Shown: positions 9,434 through 21,585, numbered from the stretch's first letter. The stretch: 64,000 bases of DNA from Microterricola viridarii (GCF_001542775.1 NZ_CP014145.1:1116001-1180000), one strand, 5' to 3'. Notes: generated by a model from the letters alone, not told the origin. Program-made: numbers and translations.

Positions 9434-10675
9434 CTAGCCCCCGATGGCCTTCAGCCAGGCGCGCTTGGTCTCGAGCTCTTCGCTCGCGGCCTTGGCTGCC
9501 TGGGCGTCGCCGGATGCGGTGGCCGCCGCGACGGTGGCCTCCAGCTTGGCGATGGAATCCTCGAGCTGGCCGGCCAGGCCCTCTGCGCGTGCCTTCGTCT
9601 CCGGGTTGTTGCGCTTCCAGTGGTCCTCGTCGAGCACGCGGACGTGGTTCTCGATCTTGCGCAGACGGTCCTCGATGACCTTGACCTGCTCGCGCGGGAC
9701 ACGGCCGATCTCGTCCCAGCGGCGCTGGATGCCGGTGAGGGCGGCGCGGGCCTTGACCCGGTCGTTCTCGGCCAGGATCGGCTCGGCCTCGGCGAGAAGC
9801 TCCTGCTTGAGAGCCAGGTTCTCCGAGTACTCCTCGTTCTCGATCGCGTCGACCTCGGACTTGGCCGAGTAGAGCACGTCGCCGGCGGCCTTGAAGCGCG
9901 CCCAGAGGGCGTCATCCTGCTTCTTGCCCGCACGGCCCGAGAGCTTCCAGTCGTCCAGCAGCTTGCGGTAGGCGGGGATGCCGTCCGGGCCCTTGCCGGC
10001 GAGGGCTTCCGCCTGCTCGATCAGGGCCTGCTTGCGGCTGCGGACATCCTTGTGAGCGCTGTCCAGCTCGGCGAAGAACGCCTTGCGGTGCTGCTCGATC
10101 GTGGTGCGCGCGGCACGGAATCGCTTCCACAGCTCGTTCGCCTCGGCCTTGGGCAGGCGCGGTGCGTCGTGCTGGTGCGCCTGCCAGCGTGCGAAGAGCG
10201 CGTCGAGCGAGGCGGTTGCCTGCTTCCACTGCGTCTTGGCCGGGTCGCCGGCGGCCAGCTTCTCTGCCTCTTCGACGATCTGAGTGCGCTCGGCGATGGC
10301 GGCGTCGATGGCGGCCTTCGTCTCTGCACTCTGCTGCTCGGTCAGCTCCGAGACGGCGCCGCCCAGCTTCTCCAGCCGGGCCTTCAGCGCGGCCAGGTCG
10401 CCGACGGCGTTGGCGCCCTCGACGTTGGCGCTGATCGATGCCACCGCCTTGGCGATGTCGCTCGCCGGTGCACCGCGCTTGGCGCGCTGCTCGAGGAGTG
10501 TCACCTGCCCGGCGAGGTCGACGAATTTGCGTTCGAAGTACGCCAGAGCTTCCTCTGGAGTGCCGTCGGGGTACTGACCAACCGCGCGCTCACCGGATTC
10601 CTCGCGAACGAAGACGGTGCCCGTCTCGTCGACGCGCCCCCACGGTTGCTGATCTGCTTGAGCCAAGAGCCTCAT
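9434..10675 (-). CDS. DUF349 domain-containing coiled-coil protein
   Basis: A 413-residue, charged, almost wholly helical protein made of repeated DUF349 units. Each has a tryptophan and a basic LWxRFRAA/LWARFKAA-like core (ANELWKRFRAARTTIEQHRK, DDALWARFKAAGDVLYSAK, ALTGIQRRWDEIGRVPREQ). The N-terminal PWGRVDETGTVFVRE is conserved in actinobacterial members. The function of the family is not established. It lies in the cluster rel / DUF349 / cyclophilin common in actinobacteria. The ATG at 10675 has AAGG directly before it; a TTG at 10666 with AAGGATGAGG upstream is an equally plausible start. No signal peptide or membrane helix. Confidence 0.85.
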   Translation of the reverse strand: MRLLAQADQQPWGRVDETGTVFVREESGERAVGQYPDGTPEEALAYFERKFVDLAGQVTLLEQRAKRGAPASDIAKAVASISANVEGANAVGDLAALKARLEKLGGAVSELTEQQSAETKAAIDAAIAERTQIVEEAEKLAAGDPAKTQWKQATASLDALFARWQAHQHDAPRLPKAEANELWKRFRAARTTIEQHRKAFFAELDSAHKDVRSRKQALIEQAEALAGKGPDGIPAYRKLLDDWKLSGRAGKKQDDALWARFKAAGDVLYSAKSEVDAIENEEYSENLALKQELLAEAEPILAENDRVKARAALTGIQRRWDEIGRVPREQVKVIEDRLRKIENHVRVLDEDHWKRNNPETKARAEGLAGQLEDSIAKLEATVAAATASGDAQAAKAASEELETKRAWLKAIGG

Positions 10676-10751
10676 CCTTGCTGAATGCCAGGGCCGCCAA
10701 ATGGTGCGGCCATACCCGGCCCAGCCTATTCCACTCGGGCCGCGGATGACG

Positions 10752-11549
10752 CTACTGGAGTGTGAAGCCTGTGATCGTTGTCGGAACGGCGGGCGCGCCG
10801 TCCGACTTGCCGCCCTGCACTCCGGCGTCGGTGATCTGCTTCTTCAGCTCGTCCAGGCCGCTGGTGACGCGGCCGAGCACCGTGTAGCCGCCGGCGGAAT
10901 CCGAGCCGATGGTGGTGTCGCCGTAGACGATGAAGAACTGGCTGCCCATGCTGTAGCCGTTGTTGGTGCTGCGCGCCATCGCGATGGTGCCCTCCGGGTA
11001 CACGTCGTCTGCCGGCGCGTTCTCGATCGGGCCGTAGCTGTAGCCGGGGCCGCCCGTCCCGTTGCCGGAAGGGTCGCCGCACTGCAGCACGTAGAAGCCG
11101 CCGTCGGTCAGACGGTGGCAGCTCACCCCGTCATAGAAGCCGCTCCCGGCCAGGCTGATGGTGGAGGCGACGCCCTGCGGGGCCTTGGCGCCGTCCAGTT
11201 CGACGCCGAGCTTGACGTCGTTGAGTGTGAGCGTGCCCGTCCACGTGCGGCCCTCGGCTAGGGATGCCGGCGGCACATCGCCGATGTTCTCGCCGGCAGC
11301 CGCCGACGCGCTGGGCGTGGGCGTCGGGGTCTCGGAGCTCGTCGCGCTCGGCTCCGGCGTGCCTGGCCCTCCGTTGAAGAACAGCAGTTGGGCGCCGACG
11401 GCGAGCACCAGCACGACAACGAGGCCGATGGCCGCGAGCCAGTTGTCGCGCACGCGGCGGGCGGTGCGCCGCTCGTGCACGGTCTGACGGGCCTGGTAGG
11501 CACGCAGGCGTGCCCGTGCTTCGCGTTGCTGCTTCGGGTTCGAGGCCAC
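10752..11549 (-). CDS. membrane-anchored cyclophilin-type peptidyl-prolyl isomerase
   Basis: Cis-trans prolyl isomerase probably acting outside the membrane. A basic cytoplasmic N-terminus (about residues 1-36) is followed by one membrane helix (WLAAIGLVVVLVLAVGAQLL, about 37-56), then a Ser/Thr/Pro linker. The cyclophilin domain starts near residue 100 (WTGTLTLNDVKLGVELDG) and contains FYDGVSCHRLTDGGFYVLQC, PEGTIAMARS, GSQFFIVYGDT and GYTVLGRVTSGLD. Length is 265. The start is GTG 11549 with GAAGGAG 4 bases upstream. It is divergent from rarA. Gene position next to rel and DUF349 is conserved in actinobacteria. Confidence 0.93.
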   Translation of the reverse strand: MASNPKQQREARARLRAYQARQTVHERRTARRVRDNWLAAIGLVVVLVLAVGAQLLFFNGGPGTPEPSATSSETPTPTPSASAAAGENIGDVPPASLAEGRTWTGTLTLNDVKLGVELDGAKAPQGVASTISLAGSGFYDGVSCHRLTDGGFYVLQCGDPSGNGTGGPGYSYGPIENAPADDVYPEGTIAMARSTNNGYSMGSQFFIVYGDTTIGSDSAGGYTVLGRVTSGLDELKKQITDAGVQGGKSDGAPAVPTTITGFTLQ

Positions 11550-11634
11550 ACTGCTCCTTCAAGCTTCAGGGGATGGGATCGAGACGACGTGAGTCAACGC
11601 CTGACTCTACGCAAGCGCGCTCGACTGCGCCAAG

Positions 11635-11640
11635 TACGCT
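11635..11640 (+). promoter_or_regulatory. leaderless-type -10 box (TACGCT) for rarA
   Basis: TACGCT fits TANNNT and ends exactly 6 bases before the rarA ATG (11647), so transcription would start at the A of the start codon. No Shine-Dalgarno sequence precedes the ATG. The same geometry recurs before aroQ, the MFS gene, rpe and hisE. Confidence 0.5.
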
Positions 11641-11646
11641 GGGGTC

Positions 11647-12984
11647 ATGGTGAATTCGAGTCTCGGTCTGCGCTCCGGCGCGATCCCGCTCGCTGTGCGC
11701 ATGCGCCCCAAATCGTTGGACGAGGTCGCAGGGCAGCGGCACCTGCTGACCCCCGGGTCACCGCTGGTCGCTTTGGCCAGCGACAAGACGGGGGAGAAGG
11801 GCTCGGTCTCCGTCATCCTCTGGGGGCCGCCCGGCACCGGCAAGACCACCCTCGCCCAGGCGATCGCGCACTCATCCGGCCGCAACTTCGTCGAGCTCTC
11901 CGCCGTCACCGCCGGCGTGCGCGACGTGCGCCAGGTGATGGAACAGGCGATGACCAACCGCGACCTGTACGGCACCTCGACGGTGCTCTTCCTCGACGAG
12001 ATCCACCGTTTCACCAAGGCCCAGCAGGACGCCCTGCTGCCCGGCGTCGAGAACGGCTGGGTGATCCTGGTCGCAGCGACCACCGAGAATCCCTCCTTCT
12101 CCGTCATCGCCCCACTGCTCTCTCGTTCGCTGCTGCTCACCCTGGAGCAGTTGAGCGACGACGACCTCGGCGTCGTCGTCGACAGGGCGGTCACCGACCC
12201 GCGCGGCCTGGGCGGGCGCTTCATCCTGGAGGACGAGGCCCGCGCGGCCATCATCCGGTTGGCCTCCGGCGACGCCCGGCGCGCGCTCACGGCGCTGGAG
12301 GCGGCCTCCGTCTCGGCCGTGACCGGCGCAGAGGGCGAGGCGCAGCCGACCATCACCGTCGAGCTGGTCGCGCTGGCCGTCGACCGGGCGCTGCTGCGCT
12401 ACGACCGCAACGGGGACGAGCACTACGACGTCATCAGCGCCTTCATCAAGTCGGTGCGCGGCTCCGACGTCGATGCGGCGCTGCACTACCTGGCGCGCAT
12501 GATTGAGGCGGGGGAGGACCCGCGCTTCATCGCCAGGCGCATCATTGTCTCGGCGTCAGAGGACATCGGACTGGCCGACCCGCAGGCGCTGGTTGTCGCC
12601 ATCGCAGCCGCCGACGCCGTCCAGTTCATCGGCATGCCGGAGGGCCGCATCCCGCTGGCACAGGCCGTCATCCACCTGGCCACTGCCCCCAAGTCCAACG
12701 CCGCGTACCTCGGCATCGACGCCGCCATCGCCGACGTGCGCGCCGGCAAGATCGGCCGGGTGCCCAAGCACCTGCGCGACGCGCACTACCCCGGCGCCAA
12801 GCGGCTCGGCCACGGCAAGGGCTACAAATACCCGCACGACGAGGTCGTCGGCGTCTCCACCCAGCAGTACCTGCCGGACGAGCTGCGGGGGAGCCAGTAC
12901 TACACCCCGACGGAGCACGGCAACGAACGCGAGGTGTCTGCACGACTCGCCAAGATCCGTCGAATTATCCGGGGCGACAAGTAG
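11647..12984 (+). CDS. rarA: replication-associated recombination protein A (MgsA/RarA/WRNIP1 family)
   Basis: AAA+ clamp-loader-like ATPase acting at stalled replication forks. Walker A is GPPGTGKTT (residues 60-68), Walker B is [10 protein letters not shown] (about 114), and sensor 1 lies in [12 protein letters not shown]. The C-terminal helical and tetramerisation region includes [40 protein letters not shown] and [20 protein letters not shown], which are diagnostic of RarA. Length (445) is normal. The ATG lacks a ribosome binding site and is probably leaderless. In actinobacteria rarA commonly sits near rpsD and alaS, as here. Confidence 0.96.
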   Translation: MVNSSLGLRSGAIPLAVRMRPKSLDEVAGQRHLLTPGSPLVALASDKTGEKGSVSVILWGPPGTGKTTLAQAIAHSSGRNFVELSAVTAGVRDVRQVMEQAMTNRDLYGTSTVLFLDEIHRFTKAQQDALLPGVENGWVILVAATTENPSFSVIAPLLSRSLLLTLEQLSDDDLGVVVDRAVTDPRGLGGRFILEDEARAAIIRLASGDARRALTALEAASVSAVTGAEGEAQPTITVELVALAVDRALLRYDRNGDEHYDVISAFIKSVRGSDVDAALHYLARMIEAGEDPRFIARRIIVSASEDIGLADPQALVVAIAAADAVQFIGMPEGRIPLAQAVIHLATAPKSNAAYLGIDAAIADVRAGKIGRVPKHLRDAHYPGAKRLGHGKGYKYPHDEVVGVSTQQYLPDELRGSQYYTPTEHGNEREVSARLAKIRRIIRGDK

Positions 12985-12989
12985 CCAAG

Positions 12990-13004
12990 CAGCGGGCGCC
13001 GCTG
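12990..13004 (+). terminator. small hairpin after rarA
   Basis: CAGCGG pairs with CCGCTG around a GCG loop, beginning 6 bases after the rarA stop and running directly into the candidate rpsD -10 box. It has only 6 pairs and no U-tract, so terminator function is uncertain. Confidence 0.3.
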
Positions 13005-13007
13005 TGT

Positions 13008-13013
13008 TAGGCT
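13008..13013 (+). promoter_or_regulatory. candidate -10 box (TAGGCT) for rpsD
   Basis: TAGGCT fits TANNNT and follows the rarA hairpin. A start near 13020 would give a leader of roughly 160 bases before rpsD, long for this genome, where most genes are tightly packed. Confidence 0.4.
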
Positions 13014-13035
13014 GTCTGAGGCCTAAAGCCTGATT

Positions 13036-13140
13036 TTTGCGCACGGCTGCTGCAAATTTCAGTGTTCAAGGGGCAGAGGCTGTAGCCGCTTCCGCCCCGT
13101 GGCTGACCCCTCTAACTTTGCCCGGGCACCTGTGTGCCCG
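13036..13140 (+). promoter_or_regulatory. structured leader of rpsD, candidate S4 autoregulatory site
   Basis: Three inverted repeats lie in the 160-base leader: TTTGC/GCAAA (13036-13056), GGGGC/GCCCC enclosing GGCT/AGCC (13070-13098), and CGGGCAC/GTGCCCG with a CUGU loop (13123-13140). The last ends 30 bases before the AAAGGA ribosome binding site. Ribosomal protein S4 is known to repress its own mRNA through leader structure in other bacteria. A similar role here is inference; I do not recognise a described S4 leader consensus. Confidence 0.3.
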
Positions 13141-13179
13141 CGGTAGTTCATTGTTTGAGAATCATTTCGAAAGGAAACC

Positions 13180-13809
13180 GTGTCTACTAAGTCACGTACC
13201 CGCAGCAAGACCCGCCTCTCGCGCGCGCTCGGCATCGCCCTCACCCCGAAGGCAGCCAAGTACCTCGAGAAGCGTCCCTACGCTCCCGGTGAGCACGGCC
13301 GCACCAAGCGCAAGCAGGACAGCGACTACGCCGTTCGTCTGCGCGAGAAGCAGCGTCTGCGCGCCCAGTACGGCATCCGCGAGAAGCAGCTGAAGATTGC
13401 CTTCGAAGAGGCTCGTCGCACCAAGGGCCTGACCGGTGAGAACCTGGTTGAGATCCTCGAGACCCGCCTGGACGCCCTCGTCCTGCGTGCCGGCTTCGCC
13501 CGCACCACGGCTCAGGCTCGCCAGATGGTTGTGCACCGTCACATCCTCGTTGACGGCCAGCTCGTTGACCGTCCCTCCTTCCGCGTCAAGCCGGGTCAGC
13601 AGATCCACGTCAAGGCGCGCTCCGAGGGCACCGAGCCGTTCCAGGTTGCAGCGGCCGGCGGTCACGTCGACGTTCTCCCGAAGACCCCTGCTTACCTCGA
13701 GGTCGAGCTCGACAAGCTGCAGGCGCGCCTCGTGCGTCGCCCGAAGCGTGCCGAGGTTCCCGTGACCTGTGAAGTACAGCTCGTCGTGGAGTACTACGCA
13801 GCACGCTAG
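13180..13809 (+). CDS. rpsD: 30S ribosomal protein S4
   Basis: Primary 16S rRNA-binding protein of the small subunit. The N-terminal part has the conserved YLEKRPYAPGEHGRTKR and SDYAVRLREKQRLRAQYGIR. The S4 RNA-binding domain (about residues 95-155) contains RLDALVLRAGFARTTAQARQ and HILVDGQLVDRPSFRVKPGQ. There are no zinc-binding cysteines near the N-terminus, so it is the zinc-free form. Length is 209. GTG start at 13180 with AAAGGA 5 bases upstream. It stands alone, away from the alpha operon, with its own leader and a strong terminator. Confidence 0.98.
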   Translation: MSTKSRTRSKTRLSRALGIALTPKAAKYLEKRPYAPGEHGRTKRKQDSDYAVRLREKQRLRAQYGIREKQLKIAFEEARRTKGLTGENLVEILETRLDALVLRAGFARTTAQARQMVVHRHILVDGQLVDRPSFRVKPGQQIHVKARSEGTEPFQVAAAGGHVDVLPKTPAYLEVELDKLQARLVRRPKRAEVPVTCEVQLVVEYYAAR

Positions 13810-13829
13810 TCGTAGCCCACTACGCTGGA

Positions 13830-13865
13830 GGGCGGACCATCTTCGGATGGTCCGCCCTTCCTCGT
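13830..13865 (+). terminator. intrinsic terminator of rpsD
   Basis: A perfect 12-bp stem (13830-13841 with 13846-13857; GGGCGGACCATC and its complement) closes a UUCG tetraloop and is followed by TTCCTC. It begins 21 bases after the rpsD stop. One of the clearest terminators in the window. Confidence 0.9.
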
Positions 13866-13906
13866 TAAGCCCCGCTGTTAAGCCGCACCCCATTGGATGG
13901 TGATCA

Positions 13907-14281
13907 ATGTCTCTCGGAGACATCGCAGGACTCATCGCCGCCGGAGCCTTCGCGGTTCTGGTCGCACTGCTGGCGATCCCGCTGGTCAAGCTTGGTGGCG
14001 TGCTCGACCAGACCCGCCAGTCCATCCGCGAGACCACTGATGGGGTCACGCCGCTGCTCGAGGAGACGGCGGTGACGTTGCAGGAGACCAACAAGCAACT
14101 CGCCCGCGTCGACGTGATCACCAGCAACGTCGCGGATGTCACGGGCAATGTATCGGCGCTCGTCGCCCTCTTCGCCGCCACCGTCGGCGGCCCGCTGATC
14201 AAACTGGCCGGCTTCTCTGCCGGCGTGCGCGCCGCGTTCCGCACCGCCCGCCCCGGCGCTGGCGGCAAGCGCCGCAGCTGA
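13907..14281 (+). CDS. DUF948 family membrane protein
   Basis: A 124-residue protein with one N-terminal membrane helix (about residues 5-27, GLIAAGAFAVLVALLAIPLV). A helical region follows with the DUF948-like pattern GGVLDQTRQSIRETTDGVTP, LLEETAVTLQETNKQLARVD and VDVITSNVADVTGNVSALVA. The C-terminus is basic. Function of the family is unknown. In actinobacteria it is often found with a small companion protein just upstream of alaS, as here. ATG 13907; no good Shine-Dalgarno sequence is visible directly before it. Confidence 0.8.
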   Translation: MSLGDIAGLIAAGAFAVLVALLAIPLVKLGGVLDQTRQSIRETTDGVTPLLEETAVTLQETNKQLARVDVITSNVADVTGNVSALVALFAATVGGPLIKLAGFSAGVRAAFRTARPGAGGKRRS

Positions 14282-14329
14282 CGCACTACTGTTGACAACG
14301 AACTCTCGGATCGCAAGGAGACTCTGAAA

Positions 14330-14527
14330 ATGAAAAACCTACTGTGGCTGATTCTCGGAATCGCGGGCGGCTTCGTCCTCGCGCACGAGGTCAACAAGAC
14401 CCAGGAAGGCCGTCGTTTCTTCACCGAGGTCGACGCGAAGGCCCGTGAATTCGGTGCCGCCGTCGCCGACGGCTACCACCAGCGCGAGGCCGAACTGCGC
14501 AACGCCATCGACGAGGTGCTCGACTAG
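14330..14527 (+). CDS. small membrane-associated protein upstream of alaS
   Basis: A 65-residue protein. A hydrophobic N-terminus (NLLWLILGIAGGFVLAHEVN) is followed by an amphipathic charged helix (KTQEGRRFFTEVDAKAREFG). The pattern resembles short YtxH-like or DUF6167-like actinobacterial proteins, but I cannot assign a function. A good ribosome binding site (CAAGGAGA) precedes ATG 14330. Lying between the DUF948 gene and alaS, it probably forms a conserved cluster with both. Confidence 0.7.
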   Translation: MKNLLWLILGIAGGFVLAHEVNKTQEGRRFFTEVDAKAREFGAAVADGYHQREAELRNAIDEVLD

Positions 14528-14596
14528 CCTCTGGCACCACTCGCCCCACCCCCGCGCCGCGCCCGGCGCTCCAACACACTACGTACTACGGGACCC

Positions 14597-17262
<2,666 letters not shown>

Positions 17263-17263
<1 letters not shown>

Positions 17264-17766
17264 TGCGTTCGGGGGTGCGGCTCGGCGTCGACGTCGGCAA
17301 GGCGCGCGTCGGGCTGTCCCGCTCCGACCTGCACGGCATGCTGGCCACGCCGGTGGAGACGGTTCCGCGCAGCCTCGGCGAAGCCGGCACGGGTTCAACG
17401 CCCGACGCCGCACCCACGCCCGACCTGCTGCGCATTGCGGCGGTGCAGGCGGAGCTCGACGCTATCGAGGTCGTCGTCGGGTTGCCGCTGGCGCTCTCCG
17501 GTGCAGAGACGGCGTCGACGGCGGATGCCAAGCACTTCGCGACCGAGTTGGCGCGCGCCCTGCCCGTGCCGGTCCGGCTCGTCGACGAACGTCTCTCGAC
17601 GGTGTCAGCCACCTCGGCGCTGCGCGCCTCCGGTAAGAAGGCGAAGTCGCACCGTCCGGTAATCGATCAGGTGGCCGCGGTTATTATTTTGCAACACGCA
17701 CTTGACTCCGAGCGCGGAACCGGGAATGCACCGGGAACCACCCTCAGCCCGAACGAAGGACTCTGA
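17263..17766 (+). CDS. ruvX: RuvX/YqgF family pre-16S rRNA nuclease
   Basis: RNase H-fold nuclease family implicated in 16S rRNA 5' maturation. It shows the motifs GVRLGVDVGKARVGLSRSD (first acidic residue), VVVGLPLALSGAET, and RLVDERLSTVSATSALRASG, plus a late VIDQVAAVIILQHALD with the final acidic residue. It has 167 residues with a short disordered tail and an insertion near residues 40-55 (GTGSTPDAAPTPD). The GTG start overlaps the alaS stop by one base. The order alaS-ruvX-mltG-aroE is standard in actinobacteria. Confidence 0.93.
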
Positions 17767-17767
17767 C

Positions 17768-18955
17768 TTGTCATCACTTCCCCCGGCGACCCCCGACGAT
17801 GAGGGCGCCGAGCCCTCCTTCGACGAGGTCTTCGGTGGGCCGGCCCCGATCGAGGGCGCCGGCCTTCGGCCGCGGGAGCAGCGCAAGCGGCGAGGGCGGG
17901 GCGGCATCGGCTGCCTCATCGTGCTGCTCGTGCTGGCCGGCATCGGCACAGCGGGGTTCTTCCTTCTGCAGGGCCCGATCCAGCAGCTGATGTCTGCGGT
18001 CTCCGGGCCGGAGGACTACGAGGGCCAGGGCACCGGTGAGGTCATCGTCATGATCCACGATGGCGACATCGGCTCCGACATCGCCACCACACTGCATGCC
18101 CAGGGCGTGACGAAGAGCTTCGACGCCTTCTACGACCTGTTGCTCAAGAAGGCCAGCACCCACGTGTTCCAGCCGGGCGCCTACAAGCTCGCCTCCGGCA
18201 TGAGCGCGCAGGCCGCGCTGGACGCGCTCATCGACCCGGCGAACAAGCTGGAGCAGACGGTGGTCATCCCCGAGGGCACCGTGGCGGCCGACGTCTACCA
18301 GCTGATCTCGGAGGGCACATCGATCCCGCTCGACGAGGTGCAGGCGGCTGCAGCCGACGTGGCATCCTTCGGCCTCCCCTCCGAGGCGACGACGCTCGAA
18401 GGCTTCCTCTTCCCGGCGACGTACACCTTCTCGCCGGGCATCGGCGCGCACGATGCGCTGGCCACGATGGTGAACCGGCAGTTCCAGGCCCTGGACAGTG
18501 CGGGCGTTGCGCAGGCCGACCGCTGGAAGACCATCGTGCTGGCCTCGCTGATCCAGAAGGAAGCCGGCCTCCGCGACGACTACTACAAGGTCTCCCGCGT
18601 GTTCCTCAACCGGCTGGAACCCGCCCTCTGGGAGAGCGGGCTGCTGCAGTCCGATGCGACCGTCGCCTATGGCACGGGCAACACCCACCGGGTCTCCACG
18701 ACGGATGCCGAGCGCGAGGATGCCAGCAACGCGTACAACACCTACGTGCACCCCGGACTGCCGATCGGCCCGATCTCGAACCCGGGTGACCTCGCCATCG
18801 ACGCGGCGCTGCACCCGGCCGACGGACCGTGGCTGTTCTTCGTCACCTGGAACCTGGACACCGGCGAGACGATCTTCTCCTCGACCGTCGAGGAGCACGA
18901 TGCGGCCGTCGCCAAGTGGCTGGCCTGGATGGACGAGCACCCGGAGTACCAGTGA
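17768..18955 (+). CDS. mltG: endolytic murein transglycosylase MltG (YceG-like)
   Basis: Membrane-bound lytic transglycosylase that cuts nascent glycan strands and limits peptidoglycan length. A disordered cytoplasmic N-terminus is followed by one membrane helix (about residues 48-68, GIGCLIVLLVLAGIGTAGFF). A LysM-like region precedes the catalytic domain with LASLIQKEAGLRDDYYKVSR, whose Glu is the expected catalytic residue. Then come LQSDATVAYGTGN, YNTYVHPGLPIGPISNPG and ALHPADGPWLFFVT. I choose TTG 17768 because GAAGGA lies 7 bases upstream; the frame is open to 17702 inside ruvX. From TTG the length is 395. Confidence 0.94.
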   Translation: MSSLPPATPDDEGAEPSFDEVFGGPAPIEGAGLRPREQRKRRGRGGIGCLIVLLVLAGIGTAGFFLLQGPIQQLMSAVSGPEDYEGQGTGEVIVMIHDGDIGSDIATTLHAQGVTKSFDAFYDLLLKKASTHVFQPGAYKLASGMSAQAALDALIDPANKLEQTVVIPEGTVAADVYQLISEGTSIPLDEVQAAAADVASFGLPSEATTLEGFLFPATYTFSPGIGAHDALATMVNRQFQALDSAGVAQADRWKTIVLASLIQKEAGLRDDYYKVSRVFLNRLEPALWESGLLQSDATVAYGTGNTHRVSTTDAEREDASNAYNTYVHPGLPIGPISNPGDLAIDAALHPADGPWLFFVTWNLDTGETIFSSTVEEHDAAVAKWLAWMDEHPEYQ

Positions 18956-19806
18956 CCAGGCTCGCTGTCCTCGGATCGCCGATCGCGCACTCGAAGTCCC
19001 CGGACATCCATTCCGCCGCCTACCGCTCTCTCGGACTCGACTGGGGCTATGAGCGCTTCGAGCTGACCGAGCCGGAGCTCGCCGCCTTCCTCGGCAGCCG
19101 CGGGCCGGACTGGCGCGGCTTCTCGCTGACCATGCCGCTCAAGGCTGAGGCCTTGGCCCTCGCCGACGAGGTGGATGAGACGGCCAGGGTCACCGGGGCC
19201 GTGAACACGCTGCTGCTGACAGGCTCCGGCAGCGAACGTCAGCTGAGCGGTTTCAACACGGATGTCGCCGGCATCGTCAACTCGCTGGCAGAGCACGGCG
19301 TGCGAGAGGCGGCGAACGTCTGCATCCTGGGTGGGGGAGCGACTGCCGCGTCTGCCATCATGGCGGCCGCCGCGCTCGGAGCCCAGGCGGTCACTGTCGC
19401 CGTGCGCACGCCCGCCAAGGCGGAGGGGCTGCACCGCCAGGCCGAGGCGGCCGGGCTCGCGCTGCGGATCGTGCCGCTCGGTGATGCCCTCGCCGCGGCA
19501 TCCGAGAGTCAGCTCATCATCAGCACGCTGCCGGGCGGCAGCGACACCGGGCTCGTCTTCGACGCCGAGCTGATCGGCCGTGTTGCGCTCTATGACGTGG
19601 CCTACGCGCCCTGGCCCAGCGCGCTCGGCGCGCAGTGGCAGGCGGCGGGCGGCCAGCTGATCTCTGGGCTCGGGATGCTGCTGCACCAGGCCCTCGTGCA
19701 GGTGCGCATCTTCGTCGCCGGCGACCCGTTCGCGCCGCTGCCGGACGAGGCCGCGGTGTTCCGGGCGATGACCGCAGCTGCGTTGTCGAACCCTGTGAAA
19801 GGATAG
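18952..19806 (+). CDS. aroE: shikimate dehydrogenase
   Basis: NADPH-dependent reduction of 3-dehydroshikimate to shikimate. It shows the substrate-binding [12 protein letters not shown], the catalytic lysine in [34 protein letters not shown], a nucleotide-binding loop [16 protein letters not shown], and the C-terminal [20 protein letters not shown]. Length is 284. The start is the GTG at 18952 that overlaps the mltG TGA (GTGA); the frame is open further upstream only inside mltG. First gene of a compact aro cluster with aroC, aroK, aroB and aroQ. Confidence 0.95.
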   Translation: MTRLAVLGSPIAHSKSPDIHSAAYRSLGLDWGYERFELTEPELAAFLGSRGPDWRGFSLTMPLKAEALALADEVDETARVTGAVNTLLLTGSGSERQLSGFNTDVAGIVNSLAEHGVREAANVCILGGGATAASAIMAAAALGAQAVTVAVRTPAKAEGLHRQAEAAGLALRIVPLGDALAAASESQLIISTLPGGSDTGLVFDAELIGRVALYDVAYAPWPSALGAQWQAAGGQLISGLGMLLHQALVQVRIFVAGDPFAPLPDEAAVFRAMTAAALSNPVKG

Positions 19807-19811
19807 ACAGC

Positions 19812-21023
19812 ATGCTGCGTTGGCTCACCGCCGGGGAATCCCACGGCCCAGAACTCATTGCCGTGATCGAAGGACTGCCCGCGGGCGTCCCCGTCGCGTT
19901 GGACGATATCCGTGCCGATTTGGCGCGCCGCAAGCTCGGCTACGGCCGGGGCGCGCGCATGAAGTTCGAGCAGGATGAGCTGAACATCTCCGGTGGCGTG
20001 CGCCACGGCCTGAGCCTCGGCAGCCCCGTCGCTCTGCGCATCGGCAACTCCGAGTGGCCGAAGTGGAAAGACGTGATGAGCGCCGAGCCCATCGACGAGT
20101 CCAAGCTCGGCCGCGGCCGCGGCGCGGCACTGACCCGCCCCCGCCCCGGGCACGCGGACCTGGTCGGCATGCAGAAGTACGACTTCGACGAGGCGCGGCC
20201 CGTGCTGGAGCGCGCCAGCGCACGGGAGACCGCCGCCCGCGTCGCCCTCGGCGCCGTCGCCCGCTCGTTCCTCTCCGAGCTGGGCATCCGGCTCGTCAGC
20301 CACACCCTGTCGATCGGCCCCGTGCGCGTTCCGGAGGGCAGTGCCCTTCCGAAGCCCGGCGACGTCGACACTCTGGACGCCGACCCGCTGCGCTGCTTCG
20401 ACCCCGCCACGAGTGCGCTCATGGTGGCCGAGGTCGACGACGCGCACAAAGAGGGCGACACCCTCGGCGGCATCGTCGAGGTTCTCGCCTACGGCGTTCC
20501 GCCGGGACTCGGCTCCTACGTGCACGGCGACCGCCGCCTCGACGCGCAGCTCTCCGCCGCGCTGATGGGCATCCAGGCGATCAAGGGCGTCGAGGTCGGC
20601 GACGGCTTCCTCACCACCACCCGCCGCGGCTCGCAGGCCCACGACGAGCTCTTCGTCGACGGCGACGAGATCGTGCGCAACAGCGACAAGGCCGGCGGCA
20701 TCGAGGGCGGCATGAGCACGGGAACGCTGCTCAGGGTGCGCGCGGGCATGAAGCCCATCGCGACGGTTCCGCACTCCCTGCGCACCGTCGACATCGCCAC
20801 CGGTGAGGCCGCCTCAGCGCACCACCAGCGCTCCGACGTCTGCGCGGTGCCCGCTGCGGGCGTCGTCGCCGAGGCGATGGTCGCGCTCACCCTGGCGAAC
20901 GCCATGCTCGAGAAGTTCGGCGGCGACTCCATCGGCGAGACCCGGCGCAACCTCGAGGGCTACCTGGCCGCCATCCCGAGCCGACTGGCCACGGGCAGCA
21001 CCAGCCGCGCGATCGACGAGTAG
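19812..21023 (+). CDS. aroC: chorismate synthase
   Basis: FMN-dependent conversion of EPSP to chorismate, last step of the shared aromatic pathway. It has [20 protein letters not shown] at the start, [69 protein letters not shown], and [20 protein letters not shown], all family signatures. Length is 403. ATG 19812 lies 5 bases after the aroE stop; the AAAGGATAG there serves as its ribosome binding site. Confidence 0.98.
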   Translation: MLRWLTAGESHGPELIAVIEGLPAGVPVALDDIRADLARRKLGYGRGARMKFEQDELNISGGVRHGLSLGSPVALRIGNSEWPKWKDVMSAEPIDESKLGRGRGAALTRPRPGHADLVGMQKYDFDEARPVLERASARETAARVALGAVARSFLSELGIRLVSHTLSIGPVRVPEGSALPKPGDVDTLDADPLRCFDPATSALMVAEVDDAHKEGDTLGGIVEVLAYGVPPGLGSYVHGDRRLDAQLSAALMGIQAIKGVEVGDGFLTTTRRGSQAHDELFVDGDEIVRNSDKAGGIEGGMSTGTLLRVRAGMKPIATVPHSLRTVDIATGEAASAHHQRSDVCAVPAAGVVAEAMVALTLANAMLEKFGGDSIGETRRNLEGYLAAIPSRLATGSTSRAIDE

Positions 21024-21024
21024 C

Positions 21025-21585
21025 GTGCCCCCGGAAGTGCGGGCTGAGACGCCGCTGCTGCCGCTCGTCTTCATCGGCCCGATGGCTGCAGGCAAGAGCA
21101 AGATCGGGCGGCTCGTCGCCCGGTCGCTCGGTGTGCCCTTCCGTGACACCGACAAGCTGGTGACCGCCGTGCACGGCCCGATCTCCGACATCTTCGCGGA
21201 GCGCGGCGAGGGCGCCTTCCGCGTGCTCGAGCGGCAGGCCGTGAGCGACGCACTGCAGGGCGATGCCGTCGTCGCACTCGGCGGGGGAGCCGTGCTGGAT
21301 GCCGCGACCCAGGCCGATCTGGCCGGGCATACCGTCGTGCTGCTCACCGTCGACCGGGATTCCGTCGCCCGCCGGCTCTCCGGCGGCCGCCCGCTTCTGG
21401 ACGGCGGCGACGCCGACGAGGCCGTGGAGCGCTGGGCGAGCATCGCCGAGGCGCGCATGCCGATCTACGAGTCGCTGGCGACCGTCACATTCAACACCTC
21501 CGCTCGGCCGATCTCGCACATCGCCGACGACATCGCGACCTGGGCACGCCAGCGTGGGCCCGGCACAGAAAGAAGCACATCGTGA
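21025..21585 (+). CDS. aroK: shikimate kinase
   Basis: ATP-dependent phosphorylation of shikimate. P-loop GPMAAGKSKIGR, shikimate-binding DTDKLV, GEGAFRVLERQAV and the glycine-rich GGGAVLDAATQ are all present. It has 186 residues if it starts at GTG 21025; an in-frame GTG at 21037 gives a protein 4 residues shorter and cannot be excluded. It begins 1 base after the aroC stop and overlaps aroB by 4 bases (GTGA). Confidence 0.94.
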   Translation: MPPEVRAETPLLPLVFIGPMAAGKSKIGRLVARSLGVPFRDTDKLVTAVHGPISDIFAERGEGAFRVLERQAVSDALQGDAVVALGGGAVLDAATQADLAGHTVVLLTVDRDSVARRLSGGRPLLDGGDADEAVERWASIAEARMPIYESLATVTFNTSARPISHIADDIATWARQRGPGTERSTS

